Made by a program: the position numbers and the translations under genes
Source of the DNA: Ligustrum vulgare
Lineage: Eukaryota; Streptophyta; Magnoliopsida; Lamiales; Oleaceae
DNA length: 64,000 nt
Direction of reading: 5' to 3'
NCBI GenBank assembly: GCA_963555705.1
Contig: OY743184.1
Coordinates: forward strand, 22,356,859 to 22,420,858
Shown: positions 11,378-21,609 of the stretch, piece after piece
Layout of the letters: every line of letters begins with the position of its first letter
Position numbering within the stretch: position 1 is the first letter of the stretch
Notes under the pieces: model-generated
Database searches by the model: none
What the model was told of the DNA's origin: nothing
What the model saw: only the letters and a program-made list of their open reading frames with translations

Positions 11378-12778
11378 TTACCCTTTCAATTGCTTCAATG
11401 ACTCGTGGTCGGTGTGGATGACGAACTCTCTAGGCCACAAGTAGTGGTGCCATGTCTCTAACGATCTCACCAACGCATAGAGCTCCTTGTCATAGGTGGG
11501 ATAGTTCAGGGAAACTCCACTAAGCTTCTCGCTAAAGTAGGCAATCAGCCTTTTCTCCTGCATCAAAACTGCTTCAATACCTGTGCCTGAAGCATCACAT
11601 TCAATCTCAAAAGTTTTATCAAAATTAGACAAGGATAAAACCGGGGCGGTGCACAATTTGTTCTTTATTTCTTTAAAGGCCTTTTCTTGCGCCTCCCCCC
11701 ACTTAAACCCAACATGCTTTTTGACAACCTCGGTAAGTGGTGAAGCTAGTGTGCTGAAGTCCTTGACAAAACGACGGTAAAAACTAGCTAACCCATGGAA
11801 GCTTCTTACCTCGATGACATTTGTGGGAGTGGGTCATTCCTTAATTGCTTTGATCTTCTCCTCATCGACCTATATCCCCTTAGTACTAACTACAAATCCA
11901 AGAAAGACCACACTCTCCATGCAAAAATTACACTTGTTAAGGTTAGCATACAATTGTTCTTCTTTCAAAACCACAAGTACACTTCTCAAGTGTTCAATAT
12001 GCTCATTCAAATTTTTTCTATAAATCAAAATATCATCGAAGTAAACTACCACAAATTTCCCAATGAATGCACGTAAAACATGGTTCATTAATCTCATAAA
12101 AGTGCTCGGTGCATTAGTGAGACCGAAGGGCATAACCAACCACTCATATAAACCATATTTAGTTTTAAAAGTGGTTTTCCATTTATCTCCTTCTCTCATC
12201 CTAATTTGGTGGTATCCACTTCTCAAGTCGATTTTACTAAAAATGCAAGAACCATGCAACTCATCTAGCATATCATCTAACCTAGGAATGGGGTGTCGAT
12301 ACTTTACATTTATGTTGTTAATGGCTCGGAAATCGACGCACATTCTAAAGGTTCCATCCTTCTTGGGCACTAGTAGCACGGGAACGGCACAAGGACTCAT
12401 GCTCTCACGAACATATCCTTTACTCATCAACTCCTCAACTTGTTTTTGGAGTTCCTTGGTCTCCTCCAGATTGCTTCGGTATGCCGGTCTATTTGGAATG
12501 AAGGCTCCGGGGATGAAATTAATTTGATGCTCGATGCCTCTAATGAGTTGAAGCCCACTAGGCATCTCCTCCGGGAAGACATCCTCGAACTCCTGCAACA
12601 AAGAAGTAGCTAAAGTGGGGAGGGAAGTGTGAGGGTCATCAAGTGTAAGGAGGGACTCCCTATACACCATCAAAAGAATTGAATGATTTTCTTTTAAAGC
12701 TCTCTCTATATCACCTTTACTCGCATATAAATTCATTTTTTTGTCAATATTTTTTGCTCTCTTTCTTTTTTCTTGCAT
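11378..12778 (-). pseudogene. Chromovirus reverse transcriptase and RNase H
   Basis: 12778-11870 holds the RT with KDGTFRMCVDFR, HPIPRLDDML and the active-site VVYFDDILIY. A TAG at 11870-11872 ends this frame just before VDEEKI, and a TGA at 11834-11836 interrupts the usual KEWPTP motif. RNase H follows ([39 protein letters not shown]) and is stopped by TAA at 11378-11380. The three stops lie in one frame, so they look like point substitutions after insertion. A frameshift near 12780-12840 separates it from protease. Confidence 0.88.
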
Positions 12779-12839
12779 CCCCTCTTTTTGTTTTTCACTA
12801 CTTTTTTCCCCTCTCTTTTTCTCACTTTCTTTTTATCCC

Positions 12840-14617
12840 TCACTCAACTCCATCTTTTTTTTCTTCTTTATTTTTCCTCCTCCTCCTCCTTTTGAGTTTC
12901 AATTGGTCCTTGTAAACTTCTTTCGGACTCAAAGGTAGGAGTGTTACGGGTTTTCCATTCATTTGGAAGCTATACCTATTTTTCCTCCCATCATGCAATA
13001 CCCTCCTATCATATTTCCATGGCCTCCCCAATAATATATGTGTATCTTGCATGGGCACCACATCACAAAGTACTTGATCTTCATAGGTCCCTATGTTGAA
13101 AATAAGTAATACTTGCTTGCTTACCTTCAACTCACCATAATCACTCAACCATTGTAACTTATAAGGATTAGGATGTGGCATTAAAGGTAATCCTAACCTC
13201 TCTACCATACTAGTGCTAACTACATTGGTGCAACTTCCCCCATCAATGATGAGACTACACGCTTTGTCCTTCACAAGACACCTAGTATGGAAGATATTCT
13301 CCCTTTGCTTAGTAGCCTCATCCACTTTGACTTGGGTGTTGAGAGACCTAATGGTGACTAAAGACTTGGGTGGACTAACAATTCCCTCCACCTCTTCTTC
13401 CTCGCCATCACTATCTCCTCTACATGGCAACCCTCTTCGTCATATTCATCTTCCGAGTACCACTCCCCATTTTTAATAATCATCACCCCATTGTTAGGGC
13501 ACTCTCGAGCATAAGGCCCCCGTCCTCTACACTTGAAGCATTCTATATCCTGACTCCTAGAAGTGGTAGGAACAACCTTTGGTTTATCCTTGATGAAGCT
13601 AACTTCCTTTCCCTTGGAGGTTTCAATATTGTCCTTAAGTGGTACCTTATCAACCTTTTCACTCCCCCACTTAGACTTCCAATTGGAACTAGGACCTCCC
13701 AAGAATTTTTCTTGTCCCTTTCTTTTAAATTGCTCCTTCTTCTTCAATTGAGCCTCCACTTTAATAGCCATGTGTACCAACTCCTCCATCTCAACATAAT
13801 GGTGTAATTCAACCACATTGGCTATCTCCCTATTCAACCCACTCATAAATCGAGCCATAGTGGCTTCTCTATCCTCCTCTATGTCAGCCCTCATCAAAGC
13901 TTTCTCCAACTCCTTTTAATAATCTTCAACCCCTTTTGTTCCTTGAGTAAGAGTTTGTAGTATTTGATAGAGCCCCCTATAGTAGTGACTTGGTACAAAT
14001 ATTTTTCTCATAAGGCTCTTCAATTCATCCCAAGTATCCACACTACCCTCTAAATTCCTTCTCCTAGTGAGTAATAAATTATCCCACCAAGCTAAGACAT
14101 AGTCGGTAAACTCCACTACCGCTAACTTAACCTTTTTATCCTCGGAGTACCTATAACATTCAAAGATCAATTCCATCTTCCTCTCCCATTCTAAATAGGC
14201 ATCCGGATCACTCTTCCCATGGAAAGAAGGAATTTTCATCTTGATACTACCAAGATTACCATCAACTCCATCCCTACCCCTAGGGTTCCTCCCATGACCT
14301 CGACCAACTCCCTTCACATTCCTACCTCCTCTATTCCTATCCATGTTCCAATTTTGGTCACTACCTCCTTCACTCTCCAATTCATCATCGTCAATATCAT
14401 CATCTTCATACTCATCTCTAGGCCTTCTCCTATCACCCCTCCTAACATTATCATCCCTTGGGAGTGGAGCTTCCCTCCTAGTCTCCAACCTTGCTAACCT
14501 CCCTTCCAATCTTCCCCCCATATCCACCATGGTAACCGTGAGAGCTTGTATCATATCCCTCAACTCTTGAGTTTGTGCATTAGAATCTTTTCCACTCGAA
14601 GTATGTGTATTAGCCAT
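12840..14617 (-). pseudogene. Chromovirus gag and aspartic protease
   Basis: The probable start is MANTHTSS at 14617, the second methionine in the frame; MRTLAHLHS would add nine residues. The capsid-type domain runs to about 13750 (PDAYLEWERKMELIF, WDELKSLMRKIF). A zinc knuckle CFKCRGRGPYARECPN is near 13530. The protease motif LIIDGGSCTNVV sits near 13240. Damage is a TAA at 13916-13918 in frame, a frameshift between 13430 and 13358, and another near the lysine/arginine-rich tract at 12840-12780. Gag would package element RNA and protease would mature the polyprotein. Confidence 0.87.
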
Positions 14618-14644
14618 GGAGTGTAAGTGTGCAAGTGTCCTCAC

Positions 14645-15186
14645 AAATTATGTTTGCTCGTGTTTCACTCAATTAGGCTTTTTCCCTCTAATAAGCTCAC
14701 CACTCTTGCCTTTTACCACTCCTCACTTTCTTACCCAAACTTTCCAAGGAACGTAATTCAACCAAATTGAGAATTCAATTCTTGTGTAGTATAAATCCCA
14801 CAAACAATAAAGGAAGCAAAGGAAGGATTGACACAATAGCAAGTAGAATTTAGTTGTTTGCTATTATACAAGGAAGTAAAGAATTGAACTAGACCAATAA
14901 GATTTTCAAGGGTATAGTCACACTAACTTGAGGTAAGACACAAGGAATTCAATTAGGAATGTATTTGGTAGTTGAATGGTAGGTTTCAATATGAAAACAC
15001 TCTTTGAGACATTTTGTCAAATTGATAATAACAACAATGCCCAATATGTAGGAATCATGAAATATTCATGGGCAAATAATTTCCCCCAATTTTTTTTTTG
15101 TAATTTTCATTTTTTTTTATCAAGAACAACAACAATAAATGTAAAGATAGGACTATCAATTTTAGAGCCAAGCTCTGATACCAAAT
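14645..15186 (-). other. Leader of the chromovirus, between 5' LTR and gag
   Basis: No ORF is supported over this ~540-base stretch. It is A/T-rich with poly-T near 15090-15120 on the plus strand and ends at the primer-binding site. Confidence 0.6.
15168..15184 (-). other. Primer-binding site, initiator-Met tRNA type
   Basis: On the minus strand TGGTATCAGAGCTTGGC lies two bases inside the 5' LTR. TGGTATCAGAGC is the standard site complementary to the 3' end of plant initiator tRNA-Met used by many retrotransposons. Confidence 0.9.
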
Positions 15187-15961
15187 GATGCGAACCCCTT
15201 TGGTGTTTGAACCAAAAATTCCCACAACAATTTTGTATCAACCCAAGAAAGCTAAAAAAGGTAATAAATGAAGAATCTTGACCCAAGTTTAACCCAACCA
15301 AAATTCTAAGGAAAGTTAACCCTAGCCCAATGGAGAGATTAAGACAAATACCAAGATTTGTGGAATAAACAGCAATAACCAATACACAAGATAAACTCTC
15401 AATATACAAGTTGAAGTAATATTCCAAGAAAAGTTACAAGTGAAGAAAGGATTTACCTCTCTTAAATGCTCTCAATGGAGTCTTCAATGTCCAAAAAATA
15501 ACTAGGGTTTTGAAGGCTTTACAATAGATATACAAAGTGAAAGAAAAGAATTTTGCGAAATTGCACAAAAAACCACCCCGCATTTACATTCGGGAAACTT
15601 TCGGTCGACTGAACCGGTCGACCGAAACTATTTTAGTCGAACGAAATGTCGACCGAAATAGCACTTTCGGTCGTACAAAGCTCAGCCGAACCCTCCTGAG
15701 GCTTGCTCCAAAAATCCCTCCAGAGTTTCGGTCGACTGGAGTGATTTTTGGTCGACCGAAATGTCCTGAGCATCCAAAAATAGGCAATTGACCTCCATCT
15801 TGTTTTCTTCCATGTGGACTTGATTTCGGAGCTTGAAAATGAGTCCCGCCATCGACTCTTGGACCTCTTTAGCCTTGGATCTTGTCATAGGCCCCACCGG
15901 TATTGTTATCGAGGGTTGACTTGTTTGACTTTGACTCTGTTGACTCCCTTGATTCTCATCA
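15187..15961 (-). mobile_element. 5' LTR of the chromovirus
   Basis: 775 bp, TGATGCGAAC to TCTCATCA, followed by the target duplication AGGAG. It is longer than the partner LTR by about 33 bp because of an extra block around 15610-15650 containing GGTCGACCGAAA and TAGTCGAACGAAATG. Confidence 0.92.
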
Positions 15962-15966
15962 AGGAG

Positions 15967-16560
15967 TCCTGTTGATATAAACTTACCTTTTATGAAGAAT
16001 TCCATTATTACAAGGAGTGATTTTTTCCTTTTTCAGGAGCCTCCCTCGTGAGTTAGAACTCCTTTCTTCCTTTGAGGGGGCCCAAGAAGGGAGGCCCATG
16101 GGAAAGACCCATAGACAATGAATACCTGGAGTCCATCTTGTATCGGTCTATCTAGAGTGAAGTGACCGAATTAGGCCAGCCACCGTAACATGTCACGAAC
16201 CGACCTTTGCTAAGGCCGGACATACCCGACCTTTGATAGAGGTAAGATCTGGCTTCTATTCCGTCTTGAGAAAATTTATACCTGATAAACTAAGAGGCCG
16301 TGAAATGGCATGGTCGGGATAAACCGACCCGGCGTATCCCAAGTCAAAGGACCACATTGAGAAGAAGAGAGAAAATGGTCGGATCATCAAGAATAATATC
16401 GAAGCAGAAGCATATCATAATCCATGATTCTATTTGATCAAACTGGGTTATGATCTTCCGACTGATTCGTGGTTTTCTCCAGAAAATCTCTTTTGTTGAT
16501 GGGGATGGAGAGAGTTATGAAAAACTACGCTCAATTGGGAACCATAACTTGTATAAATAA
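15967..16560 (-). mobile_element. Tat 5' LTR, distal part
   Basis: This continues the interrupted Tat LTR after the target duplication. It includes the phrase GGAGGCCCATGGGAAAGACCC and CCGACCTTTG-like repeats (16200-16260). No gene is present. The outer boundary is uncertain. Confidence 0.5.
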
Positions 16561-16619
16561 CTGTAGGGAAGTTATCGTCTTTCAATGTTATTAAATTGGC
16601 CCCTCATCAATTTCAAACA

Positions 16620-17089
16620 TTGTATCTGTCTCTACACTTTATTCTTATGACACTTAATAACCATTAGTCCAAAATAGTCTTTAGTGGATCACTTTATTGA
16701 CTAACTTTAAGATAACACCACACATTTTAATATACATACATGTTTGGTCCCACATGTTGAATTTTATCCAATAATCTCCCAATGGGCCATACATGTATCC
16801 TTACAAATGTGCACAACCTTATGAGCTCAAAATTTTTGCTATCATTGTTAAAGGTATTTCCAAGCAATCTCGTCCATCGGTGATATCAATATAGGATTAA
16901 GCCTCTGTTTGTTAAAAGTTGTATGTTTAAAAACATGTTTTTTTATGTTTTCAAGTTAGAATATGTGATTGAAAAATGGAGAGAGAAAATGTGTGCGGTT
17001 AAAAAGTGATTTGGAGAATTGTGTTGTTTAAAAACATAAAAAAACATATTTTTCCAAACATAGGCTAAAGCGATTTTTGTTACGTATAC
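16620..17089 (-). mobile_element. Copia element A, LTR part 1
   Basis: A phrase typical of copia LTRs (GGTCCCACATGTTGAATTTT, CCAATAATCTCCCA) is at 16744-16795. The LTR is interrupted by a MITE (16901-17065) and by the Athila-like element after 17089. It resumes at 25757 and ends at 25988 beside a purine-rich tract. The left boundary is approximate. Confidence 0.55.
16901..17065. mobile_element. 165-bp Harbinger/Tourist-like MITE, copy 1
   Basis: It starts GCCTCTGTTTG and ends CAAACATAGGC, a terminal inverted repeat matching at 10 of 11 positions. TAA flanks both sides (16898-16900 and 17066-17068), the 3-bp duplication type of PIF/Harbinger elements. A related inverted copy lies at 33542-33703. 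It has no coding capacity. Confidence 0.8.
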
Positions 17090-18592
17090 TGTTCACTGAT
17101 ATCTCGCGATGCGAGATATCCCCGCAAGTGCACGGGTCGTGAGAAGTAATAAAGTGGACCTAGGAGTCCGGATTATCGTCCCACGAGGACTGCTATTAAT
17201 TACCGAAATATTTTAGTTATACACTTTATTTGAACGAACAAACGAATTTGAGGTTTTAAACTAAAACTAAAGAAATTAAAATGGGAGAATTGTTTTGTTT
17301 TCAAATACGATTGTAAAGTAGTTGAGATTTACGAATCACCTAACCAATTAAATTAACTCCAATTCCAGTTTTATTTCCTAAATATGCATTCGGTCGAATT
17401 CACTAATTTAAATTAAAATTCCTCTCTCGAGTTTAAATCAACTCTACCTAAATAAGTCAACCATGTATCTCTACAGCGGGTCCGAATATTCCTTAACTAG
17501 ATGCATTACATTCTAGAATTCACACACGACCGCAATAATTACAAGAGTATATCTCTATCTCTCGTTCAATTACCGGATTCATTACCTAGATCTATGTTAT
17601 TAACTCACCTCTTGGATTATGGAAATAACACATAAGATCATGAATAAGTGGCCAGTTCATTCACGCATTAAACGTAATAATAAATCAACACATGCATTAA
17701 AGCGTTAAAACAAGGAATATGGAATTAAAATAATTAATTAGGCTACATCGTTCATCCAACATAAAATTTAGCTACACATCATATTTAAATAGCAAAAATA
17801 AAATAAAATGTAATGACGTTCATTGAAAATAACAAAGAAGAATGGAAAGATTGCACCAATTATCAATTCGTCAAGTATCTTTAATTCACGCCCCTCTGCG
17901 ATGCTTGATTCTCCAAGAATTTGATGTTGAAATCTCAATTGTGGCTCATTCTATGGAGAGGCAAAGGTCTGATTTTCGTGCCTCATGTGTTGTATATATA
18001 GGTTTTGGAGAAAACCTAGGTCAAAAAGAGAGATTTCTGTAGAAAATCGCGAGAAAAAAACCCACAGTCGGCTCAGCCTGATAAGGACGCAATCGCGTGG
18101 GTAAAATCCTAGCGATCGCGTGGAATACATTAAAACTCTCGGGTTACAATTTTGTGTCTTCTCGCGATCGCGTGGTATGTATCCAGCGATCGCTACTTCC
18201 ATCTTTTTTCAGCTGTGTAAGTTGGTCCCTGACTTTTAATTGCACCTTCAATCCTCAACTTTCAATTGTTGCAATTTATTCCCTAAACTTTATCTTCTTC
18301 TCGATTTGTTCATTCAAGCACTTAATTCATTCAATTAGGTCATCCAACCTATGATTCGTTCATTTTGGCACATTGCATCTTTCCAGTTGACGTCACAAAC
18401 TTATCAATTGCTCGTTTTAGCTCCAATCAACACCCAATTATGCATTTTTCTCTTCAATTACTTCATTCTTCATCTTTTGGGTTATGTTCTGAAAAGTAAA
18501 CGATAAACACAAATTAAATAGCAAATATTCCTAAAGGAAAATAATTACACCTAATTTAGACATACAAATAAGTGTATAAAATACACTTATCA
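17090..18592 (-). mobile_element. 3' LTR of the Athila-like element
   Basis: 1503 bp. It starts with a near-terminal inverted repeat, arms ATATCTCGC and GCGAGATAT around GAT. It contains a cluster of GCGATCGC-type octamers between about 18085 and 18195. A polypurine tract (GGGGGTATT on the minus strand) abuts its end at 18593. Confidence 0.9.
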
Positions 18593-19212
18593 AATACCCC
18601 CAAACTAGAATTATTGTTCGTCCTCGAACAATGGAAAATAAACTACAAAAATCAAAGAAATAAGAGAACAAATATTTTTGTTGTGTCAACATGTTTACCA
18701 TATGCCTCCAAAGTCCAAACCAATTTAAGCTTTAAGCAGGCGTCATGAACAACAATGCAAAATAATTTCTAGTTATATCTGCCAGATTTTTAAGTGTGTG
18801 TGTGAATAGCCAATGTCAAACGCATACTCATGCGAAAGATATACTCAACACTGTGTGGCTCATTATGCATATACTAGCCCGAATCCCATGTGGTCAATTT
18901 ATGAATTCTAATAAAATTCCTTTCAGCGCTCATGGATGATCACCACTTTCTGCTTTTCTCTCACATATCCCGGGTTTCTATCCATGTGGGTTCTAAAATA
19001 CTCTTTGCTTTTTCCACACAATGTAGTCAGTATCAGAAATAAGTGTGCACAACAAATCAAAAGAAAGCAGTCCTCAATTCTACAACCTCAACCACCACAG
19101 CTCAGTCAACAAAGCTTATACCATGCAAATTTTATTTATTTTTATTTGGACGACTTTTTTCTTTTAATGTCCTTGTATTTTACCATCTTTGTGCAGAACT
19201 TTTCATATTGGC

Positions 19213-19500
19213 TTTCTATATGACCCCTGTAGCAAGCTTTCAGATCGGAAACTCCCAAACCAGTTGGCTTTAGGGTACCAGGTTCAAAGAACCCCTCAGA
19301 CGTACTTTCCTGAGTCATAAAGGCTTAAACAAAAAAGTTAAAGATGTTAAAATGTCTTACGTGTAAGTCCACTCTCCGTACTTGCTTTCTAATTGACCCC
19401 TGTAGCGAGCTTTAGGTCGATGACTCCCAAGCCAGTTGATTTTAGGGCACCAGGTTTGAAAGACCCCTCGAACTTACTTACTCGAGTCAAAAAAGCATTT
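19213..19500. repeat. Two diverged copies of a ~110-bp Athila 3'-region module
   Basis: Each copy begins GACCCCTGTAGC(A/G)AGCTTT, continues through ACTCCCAA(A/G)CCAGTTG and TTTAGGG(T/C)ACCAGGTT, and ends near GACCCCTC and (C/T)GAGTCA. Copies start about 174 bp apart. They lie in the noncoding region downstream of gag-protease in element orientation. The role is unknown. Confidence 0.8.
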
Positions 19501-21099
19501 GAAGAGCGGAATAAGACCTTCAGCATTTTTCTGTTTTTATGCTGGAAATGGTTTATACCCGTTGACCAAACTGCAATGACTAAAGTGCAAAACCAAGAAC
19601 CACATAGCTCCAACCCGTCATACACACAAATTCCAACCATTTTACCCTCAAACTTGCCTTTTAGCATGATTGGTTCTAATTTAGGGGTGGGATATCTTAT
19701 GATATAAGTTCAGGGATTTTCAACTCATTCCTAAGTTCAAATTGCATAACACTTCGCCCCACATGTATTAAACAAAATCTCTCACACAAGAAATTATCCG
19801 ATACTGGCTATGTGCGCAATAAGTATGGAATCTAGCAAAACATAACTAGTTCAAAATAAGTCCATGATTTCATGTTGTCCTATTTTCTAGCCTAAGCACA
19901 CATTGATTCATACTATATCCTAGGCAATAAACATGTCAACAAAGTTCAATTTTTTTTTATTTTTTTATTTTGTCCCTAAAGAATCGAATGAATATAAAAT
20001 GAATGATGAATGCAATGAATTTTCACCCCCAAACTTGAAATGAACATTGTCCTCAATGTTTGTCAAAAAGATTCAATAATGTAAAACAAGACAAAGAAAA
20101 GAGAACGAGAACTTCCCAAGTGTAGAGGATGTATTTCTTTGAAGCTCCATGTTGCACTGCATTGGATGAATCGACCCTTTGTTTGTATTGTTGACATTTG
20201 GTTGGGGTGTTTTGATTGGTGTTTTCCCTGCAAATAAGAAATAATTAACATTAGAAGACATAAACACCAATAAGAAGAAATGGAAGTTCACTACCACACC
20301 CACAAACTAAAGTTAAAGCACAATTTTGAATTTTCAAAATTGGTCGACCCCACACATTCAAGCATTTACATCGCCTAGAAAAACATAAATTTTCCTGAGC
20401 CATCTTTTGATACGTTAAATTTCACAGCATGATCGACAATATATTAAAATTTCAGCTCATTTGAAGATCAATATGGTCATGAAACAATGTCGAGAAGTAG
20501 GTGACGTGAGACAGTTTCTGGGTGCAATGGCCTGCAGTGGCCTTGCAATGGGGCTGCCTTGATGCAATGTTGGTTTTCATGATTTTCATGCAATGTAATG
20601 AACTAGTTCTTGAACTAAATACACACAATCAATGATGAACATGTCATGAAGTTAAATGCTCGAATGAATTTCTAAAATTAGCACAAGAATGTCTTTGTGG
20701 CATTTCATCGAACACTTAATGGGCATTACAAAAATCAATGGATATGCATAGGGTTGGAGGCATGAATGAACCCAAAATTTTTGTCTACTAAACCACAAAT
20801 CACAAACTCCATCCACCACCCCAAGCCCATTCTTCACAATTCACAATTTCTAGGTAGAAAAACTTAAAGAGAATTTCACAATTTTGACTAAAAATTGATT
20901 GAAGTGAAGAGATCATACCTTCAATTTGATTTTGAAGTCATGTAAGCAATGATATTGATGCAACAAAGTGTTGATGACATGCACACAAGATGTAAGATCA
21001 AATATGAGGTGATAAGGGGAGAGGAAACAAGTTTATAATGTTTGAAATTGAAAACATGAGGTACAACACTTAAACTGCCGATTTTGGTCCCAGTACAGC

Positions 21100-21215
21100 C
21101 ACGCGATCGCCTGGCTGGAGTGCCAGCGATCGCGTGGTTCAAGGTTTAAGAATCTGTTGATTATTGAATGCAAACTCGCGATCGCCATAGCCTATTGGCA
21201 CGCGATTGCGTAGTT
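21100..21215. repeat. GCGATCGC palindrome cluster in the Athila internal region
   Basis: Octamer palindromes or near-matches occur at about 21102, 21126, 21177 and 21201, each beside TGG or CCA. The same motif cluster is present in both LTRs, so it is an element-wide feature rather than an LTR-only one. Confidence 0.75.
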
Positions 21216-21609
21216 CCCGGCTGTAATGAAATTTTTTCCTATTTTTTGATTTCCAAAATCATTTTTATCCCCCTAATCACTTCATGATTGATGCAATGAT
21301 TTTCCAAACCGTATCATCATGATTCAAACTAGTGTGTGTGTGAGTTTGGAATGATGATAAAAACCTAGCCTAATATAAACATGCAAAATTAAAAACATAC
21401 CTAAATATGCAATAATAGACTCTTATGCACAAGTGTTTTAAACATGAAACATGCAAAACACTCAAACATATTTCCTACCATGCATATATCTAAAATTTCA
21501 ATAATAACGTAAATAATGAAATAGTAATAAGTAAAAGGGAAGAAAGGTTGGGTTGCCTCCCAAAAAGCGCTCCGTTTTAAGTCTTAAGCCCGACTTTAGC
21601 ACATAAATA

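Larger units (their letters stand above)
9242..15961 (-). mobile_element. 6.72-kb chromovirus-type gypsy element, probably CRM lineage
   Basis: Both ends are defined: LTRs begin TGATGCGAAC and end TCTCATCA, and the 5-bp target duplication AGGAG occurs at 9237-9241 and 15962-15966. LTRs (742 and 775 bp) flank, on the minus strand, gag, protease, RT, RNase H and integrase. The primer site matches the initiator-methionine tRNA type (TTGGTATCAGAGC), and a purine-rich tract precedes the 3' LTR. Domain sequences and total length resemble plant CRM elements; Reina is the alternative. Six visible breaks in the polyprotein make this copy inactive, although the LTRs look very alike, so insertion is fairly recent. 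Confidence 0.9.
1..16560 (-). mobile_element. Degenerate Ty3/gypsy Tat-lineage retrotransposon, interrupted twice
   Basis: Read on the minus strand the order is 5' LTR (about 16560-8972, interrupted), primer-binding region near 8950-8967, gag, protease, RT, RNase H, a second archaeal-type RNase H, integrase, then a noncoding 3' region with tandem repeats. The extra RNase H after the normal one is diagnostic of the Tat group. Two later insertions interrupt it: a solo LTR at 3745-6600 and a chromovirus at 9242-15961. The 3' LTR is outside the window. The right boundary is approximate because the adjoining copia LTR begins without a clear mark. Many stops and frameshifts make it inactive. Confidence 0.8.
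18593..21609 (-). other. Long noncoding region between protease and 3' LTR of the Athila-like element
   Basis: About 3 kb with no supported gene. In normal Athila elements pol, and sometimes an env-like ORF, would lie here. Visible features are two related blocks at 19200-19320 and 19390-19500, a poly-T tract near 19950, a CTGCAGTGGCC phrase near 20532, and a second GCGATCGC cluster at 21100-21215. Confidence 0.7.
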
